A DNA stretch of 64,000 bases, taken from contig JAECYW010000003.1 of the NCBI GenBank assembly GCA_023014335.1, positions 620,001-684,000 of the forward strand, written 5' to 3'. Under the pieces are notes generated by a model. That model searched no databases. It saw nothing but the letters and a program-made list of their open reading frames with translations, and was not told the origin of the DNA. Position numbers and translations under genes: made by a program. This DNA is from Galerina marginata (taxonomy: Eukaryota; Basidiomycota; Agaricomycetes; Agaricales; Galerinaceae). Below are positions 58,990 through 64,000 of this stretch, one piece after another; positions within the stretch are counted from its first letter, which is position 1, and every line of letters starts with the position of its first letter.

Positions 58990-59560
58990 GAACGGTCCTA
59001 CTTCCCTCCGGCCTCCGCAATACCCTGCGCGTTTGATAGCTGGCTCGCGCAGAGAGGAGAGAAGACGCGACATTGCGGATGAAGGCGCATGGGAGGAATG
59101 CGTTGGCGGTTGCGCAGGTGTTTGAGCTGGGGTGGAGAACGTTGTGTATCCCGGTCTGCCTCGGCGGACGGAGGCATCGTATAGACACGGGTTCGTCCAC
59201 GCCTCTACGCTCACAGACCCCATTCAGCGGCATGATCTCCTTCCACACTAGGGGAGGTCTCTGAGGAGGAGGATTTGGTGCGGATGTTGTGGTGCTGTGA
59301 GGATGGCTACTGGATAGGGTGCGGTGCGGGAGAGGTTTTGATCTTGTGATCTGAGACGGTGTTTTGTAGATGATTGTGGATTTTTCGGAATGGTTGTGAT
59401 ACCCCGTTTCATTTATACGCCTCTACCTCATTGGGTTGGGTTGGCTGTTGTTAAAAAGTTAGACAGAGACGTTTAGAAATTAGGAGTCGTTTCTCGTGCT
59501 TTAAGTTTCAAGGACTGCCACGGTAATGTAATTTTATAATCATGATACAAAAACCTCATT
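58990..59560 (+). pseudogene. CYS3 3'-end fragment 2
   Basis: Degenerate copy of CYS3 exon 3. Pieces corresponding to FDAWLAQRGAKTLHLRMKAHG, NALAVA, EVVYPGLP and PFSGMISF are visible between 59020 and 59245, with frameshifts between them, followed by the gene's trailer to about 59480. About 100 codons of the parent between the VYPGLP and GMISF blocks, and again after it, are shortened or missing. Not functional. Confidence 0.85.
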
Positions 59561-59865
59561 GGTGAAATTGTCGACTCGGGCTCAATTTGAACCAGGAGCG
59601 ACGCGACGCGACTGAATCACATGAGTCACGTTCGCACTATCGTGACCTAATCTGCCTGTAGTTTCCTAATCCGATCCGATCATTTATTTTCAACAGTTCA
59701 ACTTGCGCATTCACCCTCATCGTTTCTTCGTACTGGATCACCGGCAGTGGATTTCACCCCACTATGACACTGCCAGTGACTAGTGACCGCTTGACCAGCG
59801 TTGACCTGTCCATTCCCGTTCTGCTACTACTGGTCGTATTTCCTATACCAATGCCATGCTCGCAA
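59561..59865. other. Duplicated spacer
   Basis: Contains the GGAGCGACGCGACGCGACTGAATCACATG block near 59589, as in 43600 and 55320. No gene. Confidence 0.4.
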
Positions 59866-60018
59866 ACCAAACGCCAGCGAAGCATGCCATCCGCTTAATT
59901 TGTCTCTCCCACTCGACACTACGAGTCCAAAGAATTTTGTTTGTTTGGACCCTTCTATTTCGAGTTGTTTTGATGAAAGCTTTACCCATGCTTCCTGGGC
60001 TTTGTTTGTTGGCGTTTA
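59866..60018 (+). repeat. Nested-palindrome unit, right block 4, interrupted by a MITE
   Basis: GCGAAGCATGCC, CTCGACACTACGAGTCCAAAG, TTTGTTTGGACC, TTTCGAG and CCATGCTTCCTGGGCTTTG are present in order. The right edge is split by the TA-flanked element at 60019. Confidence 0.7.
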
Positions 60019-60501
60019 CAGCAGATTGCAAATATAATGGCAGTCTCGTAAAAATAGAAACATGTCTCAAATTCGTTCGACTTAGAATATTTTGATTCAT
60101 TTTTGACTTCGTCAATTTTGGCCTTTCTATGTGTGAGCCGGTCAGCACCAGCTTGCTCCTGCTCCTTTTACACCATGAGTAGAGTCAGTAAATTGCCAGA
60201 TCGGCCATAATCTCGTTGTTATCAATCAATTTCTTGGGGCAAGCCTACTGTTGGCCTACTGAAGAGTATGGGAATCTATCAGCTTTGGGAAGGGAGGGAC
60301 ATGAGCGAGGAGATGAACGAAGGCATAGGAAGCCACTGCCACTAGCCAGAAACCCATCTCGAGGGGTCGGGATGGGCACCAGGCAAGCCTGTCAAACTCT
60401 CAAAACGACGAAGTCGGAAATCGATCAAATTTTTCTAAGTTGTACGAATTTGAGACATGTTTCTATTTTTACGAGACTGCCATTACATTTGCAATCCGCT
60501 G
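60019..60501. mobile_element. 483-bp MITE with about 105-bp TIRs and TA duplication
   Basis: Ends CAGC(A/G)GATTGCAAAT, then a long near-identical arm with GGCAGTCTCGTAAAAATAG and ACATGTCTCAAATTCGT on both sides (60019-60125, and inverted 60395-60501). TA lies immediately outside each end (60017-60018, 60502-60503). The sister unit at about 43990-44005 reads GGCTGTTAATCACG across the site, consistent with insertion at a TA. TA duplication and CAG ends suggest a Tc1/mariner-type non-autonomous element. Confidence 0.75.
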
Positions 60502-60503
60502 TA

Positions 60504-60849
60504 ATGCTCCTCGACGGCTGGCTCCAGACTCTCAAGTGACTCGCTTTTCAAATTCTTCTCGTCCATTGACCGACATCTATCTGACTTGAATACCCCGAGC
60601 TTTGGGATGATCATGTGGCCTCGGATCGAGCTGGTCGTGATATCTGAATCTATGCGGTACGTAATGTCGTTTTATGACCCGATTTCGATGGATAATGGAT
60701 GATGGCTTTTCGATAGAGGGTAAACGTTCAGAATGCCCTCCATTCTAAATCCTATGGCGCTCCGTCTGTTACGTACCCATAAGACCTGATCATTCCCATA
60801 TCCCCCAGCTAAGTACCCTACCCCCAATTTGTATCCAACCCAAAATGCC
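60504..60849. other. Array spacer homologous to the CYS3 upstream flank
   Basis: About 60655-60775 is the inverted counterpart of about 40655-40760. No gene. Confidence 0.5.
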
Positions 60850-61810
60850 TGCGTGAAGCGTGAAGTGTGCCACCTGGAGTCCTTGTTCTTGAAACTCAGG
60901 CTGCGCAGTGCGACCCCAAAGAACAGATCTTTTGGTTCTTTTGGATCTACTGGGCTGAGTTTCTAACAAAGAACCTTTATCAGAATGACACTGGGGCATG
61001 CTTCCGGATCCTGGGCTTGGCTTCATGTTGTTCGCTTTCCTCTTGACGGCTCCCGATCGACTTGTCCTTGTGTAGCTTACTTTTTTTTGCTTTCATTCGG
61101 TCACTGTTAACCACGAGCTTTGCAATGGTCATGCAGCCGTCATTCTGGTGAGCCGATTTCTCGGGAGTCACTTCATGCAATTTACCAATTTATTCAGGAA
61201 GAACTTCAAGATAAGCACGCACGTGCTCGATTGGAGAAGGGCAGACGCGACGCGACTGTATCACCTCATTCGATTCTGTGCCTAATTGCTTTTGGTACGA
61301 GTTGGCCCTAATCGGACCATTGACATTGCTTGCTTATTCAGATTCACCCATTACCGCTTCTTCCTTCGTACCACCACCCCGCTGACCTGATCACCCCCAT
61401 TCTCAACTACATTCCCATTCTCCACTACTTTCGCTCCCAAACCTGTACACGATCCACTGCCAACGAAGCATGCCGTCTGATGTGTTTGGGTCTTCGCCTC
61501 GACTCTGTGGGTCCCAAAGAACTTGATTTTTTTTGAACTACTTGTTCGAGTGTTAAGAACACGGTCTAGGATGCTTCTTTGGCTCGGGCTTGTTGCTGGC
61601 TTGTTTATATCCGAATTCTCTTTTACGGCTCTGTTTTACTCGAGTTGCTTGCTGTCTAAGTCAAACCAAACCCCGATCCGAAGCATGCTGCCTGATGCGT
61701 CTGCTCCTCCTCGACCCTGCGAGTCCAAAAGAACCTGAATTCTTTGGACCTGCTGGTTCGAATCTCTGGGTAGGTAGATTCGGCAAGGCACGCTTCCTGT
61801 CAATGGGCTT
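60850..61810 (+). repeat. Nested-palindrome repeat array, right block 5 (3 units)
   Basis: Units at about 60850-61040 (diverged, still CCAAAGAACAGATC...GGTTCTTTTGGATC and GGGGCATGCTTCC), 61450-61620 and 61662-61810. The last has a very regular inner stem, GTCCAAAAGAAC/TTCTTTGGAC. An intron-like GTGAGCC...TTCAG piece lies at about 61151-61198. The CGCGACGCGACTG block recurs near 61245. Confidence 0.75.
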
Positions 61811-62074
61811 GTTTTCCTTTTCTTTCCTATCGATGGCCGCTGAGTGCTTCCATCTTCCTGTGGACCCGGATTCGAAGCACATCATCCACGGCCTTGCTTT
61901 CTCGATTCTCGAGGTTATAAAATTGGATTTATTACAACCTTTGCCTGGAGAGTCAAGATCAATACGAATATATGGACATGTGCTTCCGGGGGTCTTATGG
62001 TCTTTGTTTCGATTATTTTTTGACAACCGTCGGCCTGAGATGCTCTCTTCCTTTTCTTCCACACAGCCATATAC
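61811..62074. other. End of the duplicated block
   Basis: Matches about 56760-56990 and 58640-58890 (GGCCGCTGA...CCGGATTCGAAGCACATC, GTTATAAAA). No gene. Confidence 0.4.
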
Positions 62075-63430
62075 TCATTTTTGGTGGTTAACAAAGTTAC
62101 TTTTACAAATTAACTTTTCCATACAAAAGTAACTTATTTTAACTTGTGTTAACTTTTGGCTGGTCAAGTTAATTTGTCCAAGTAAAGTGAAGTAAAAGTC
62201 AAGCTAAGTCAAGTGAAAGTTAGGATAAGTCAAGTGAAAGTTAGAATAAGGAGCAAAGTTTCCGTAGGGAAGCGAGCTCGCCCCCAGCATGGGGCGGGAA
62301 GTCGTCCTGTCCTGTGCTGAGTGGTGGGATGCATCCGCCGCGCGAGTTAAAGGCCCGGCAGATGTTTTCTAGCCCGGCGCGTCCTGACTACTTACTGTTT
62401 ATTGCTATCACCTGGGAAATAATGGCTAAGGAAGGGAAGGAAAAGACTTACGAAAGCTGCACGGCCACGGGAGATAGAATGTTTGGCGTCTACCGTGAAG
62501 GAGAGGATAACATGCTTAGAAAGTTAAATTAAAATGGAAATGGGTCCGACGATCGAGGGGATAACATGGTTAGAGAGAGGGACAGGCGGTTAGGGAAAGC
62601 GGTGTTGGGTTAGATTAATGACCAAGGCAATCATGTGCCGGCGCTAAATTGGACTGGCGCCTATTCACGAACATCGTAGATTAATTACTCGTTTACTCAC
62701 TTGCTTGTACAGGAAAATTCCAGCATATAGTTTTATTTTATGTTGTACGCTCTACATAACATGTACCTTGGGATGAAGACCACACAATTCAGGGCGGAAG
62801 CATCTAATTTCTATCTTAGTTTGTTCAAGTAAACCGGTTCAAGCTAACTTTTGCAAGTTAACTTGGACGAGCTAACTTTGCCACTGAAGTTAGTCGAAGA
62901 AAAAGGGACAAGTTAACTTGACCGCCTAGGTTGGCACAGTTTAATGACGGTTATGGCTGCAGGTAATAATTCGGCTACCCATGGCCTTCAAAACGAGCTG
63001 AAAAACTTTGAAAACGGTGAAGAATTGACTGAAAAACAATGAGTTTATCGAAATTGACTACTTTCTTCACCACTTTCGGATGTTCATACGGGTTACGGGG
63101 TACGTTTCCTGGTGGGTATGGGTACGGGTAAGGGCTGGAACGCCTACCCATACCATACTCTGCGTTAAATCTTTCGGATTCATTCCAAATCAAGTGGTCA
63201 AATTAACTTGTCCAAGTTAACTTGGACTAACTTCAGTGGCGAAGTTAACTTGTCCAAGTTAACTTGGACTAACTTCAGTGGCGAAGTTAACTTGTCCAAG
63301 TTAACTTGGACTAACTTCAGTGGCGAAGTTAACTTGTCCAAGTTACCTTGGACTAACTTAGGCGGCAAAAGTTAACTTGAACAAGTGAACTTGAATTAAC
63401 TTTTCTGGCGACGGTAATTGCATCAAGTAA
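62075..63430. repeat. AAGTTAACTT-rich element
   Basis: Both edges (62090-62235 and 62815-63430) are packed with AGTTAACTT and AAGTTAACTTG motifs in both orientations, while the centre is ordinary sequence. This resembles the subterminal palindromes of the hAT MITE in the LINE. I could not find matching terminal inverted repeats or a target-site duplication, so the class is open. Confidence 0.5.
63200..63368. repeat. 42-bp tandem repeat, about 4 copies
   Basis: The unit starts AAGTTAACTTGTCCAAGTTA and ends TAACTTCAGTGGCG. Copies 1-3 are almost identical and the fourth is diverged. Each unit contains the palindrome CAAGTTAACTTG or its half. Confidence 0.9.
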
Positions 63431-64000
63431 ATTTGTACGGAATTCGATTTAGTACATATATTTTTATTCTCCCATATTGACGAGCGCCGCTCTGCTCTGC
63501 ATCGGCGGTGACACCCGTGCGTTACCCATGCAATTTCCAGCGATCCGTGCTCACCCTGCCCCAGGGTGTAAACAATAATTAGATTCTTCCAGGTCGCGTG
63601 CTGTAGCAACTTGGTAACCTGTCCCAGGGCCCTAACATAGCGAATTTTCCTATCCTGCGAGTAATATTGCTCGGACGATGGAGATTTTGGGCTTGTTCGA
63701 AAGCGATTGACAAATAGAATCCGATTTTAATAGTTTTGGAGCTTAGGTAAAGACCCCCCTATGTGAAATTTACGAATTATACGTATGTACATACTATGCG
63801 AAGTAGCCAACCTCGAGAGCACTCACATAATTGAGATGCGCGGCGTGTTTGTGCATCCATTACTGAGGCCGTCTGACGGGTGTGCTTAACTTTGACTCAA
63901 TACTACTGATTCTGACGTTATATTCGCAGTATATTGTGTTTATATATCCCACACAAGTACCTATAGGATATCAGAACTATTGTACGTACAGTAGATCACG
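63431..64000. other. Window end, nothing identified
   Basis: No gene, RNA or repeat supported. Confidence 0.4.

Noticed and set aside
63200..63368. Regular 42-bp repeats considered as a CRISPR array
   Set aside because: The units are contiguous with no variable spacers and the genome is eukaryotic; this is an ordinary tandem repeat.

Overview
This window looks like a repeat-rich stretch of an Agaricomycete (mushroom-forming basidiomycete) genome. The signs are very short spliceosomal introns (about 46-75 bp, GT-AG), a family of fungal NACHT NTPases of basidiomycete type, several classes of fungal transposon, and one ordinary housekeeping gene. All coordinates were read by eye from the sequence; no alignment or splice-prediction software was run.

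Left part (1-36 kb): a tandemly amplified immune-receptor-like locus. Three paralogous five-exon NACHT (NLR/STAND-type) genes lie on the + strand: A (2-1904, 5'-truncated by the window edge), B (23021-25662) and C (31541-34127). They alternate with copies of a second unit of about 1-3 kb that shows conserved minus-strand intron signals and locally conserved reading frames. That unit is a spliced gene family I do not recognise, mostly decayed. Nested insertions separate the copies. (i) A 4.2-kb DNA transposon (5589-9809) has about 50-bp terminal inverted repeats (TIRs), a target-site duplication (TSD) and one 4-exon, 1009-aa transposase-like gene. (ii) A tRNA-headed SINE-like element (11418-12211) has a 13-bp TSD. 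(iii) A LINE (about 12.2-20.2 kb) encodes endonuclease, reverse transcriptase, RNase H and a zinc knuckle in one reading frame. (iv) A 592-bp hAT-type MITE with an 8-bp TSD splits the LINE frame.

Right part (39-62 kb): an intact CYS3-type cystathionine gamma-lyase gene (41290-42903, three exons, GC-rich) sits between two divergently oriented arrays of a nested-palindrome repeat. I count about 20 units, minus-oriented to its left and plus-oriented to its right. The right-hand block is itself repeated and carries two decayed 3' fragments of CYS3 (about 57.0 and 59.0 kb). A 9.8-kb element with about 420-bp TIRs, CACTG termini and a TTA TSD (45508-55311, CACTA-like) inserted into this block. It carries no recognisable transposase but several small spliced genes. 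A 483-bp TA-flanked MITE (60019-60501) and an AAGTTAACTT-rich element with a 42-bp tandem repeat (62.1-63.4 kb) close the window.

The strongest candidates for something undescribed are the nested-palindrome array around CYS3, the linkage of an uncharacterised protein family to a TIR/TSD-bounded transposon, and the NACHT gene paired with a spliced minus-strand companion.
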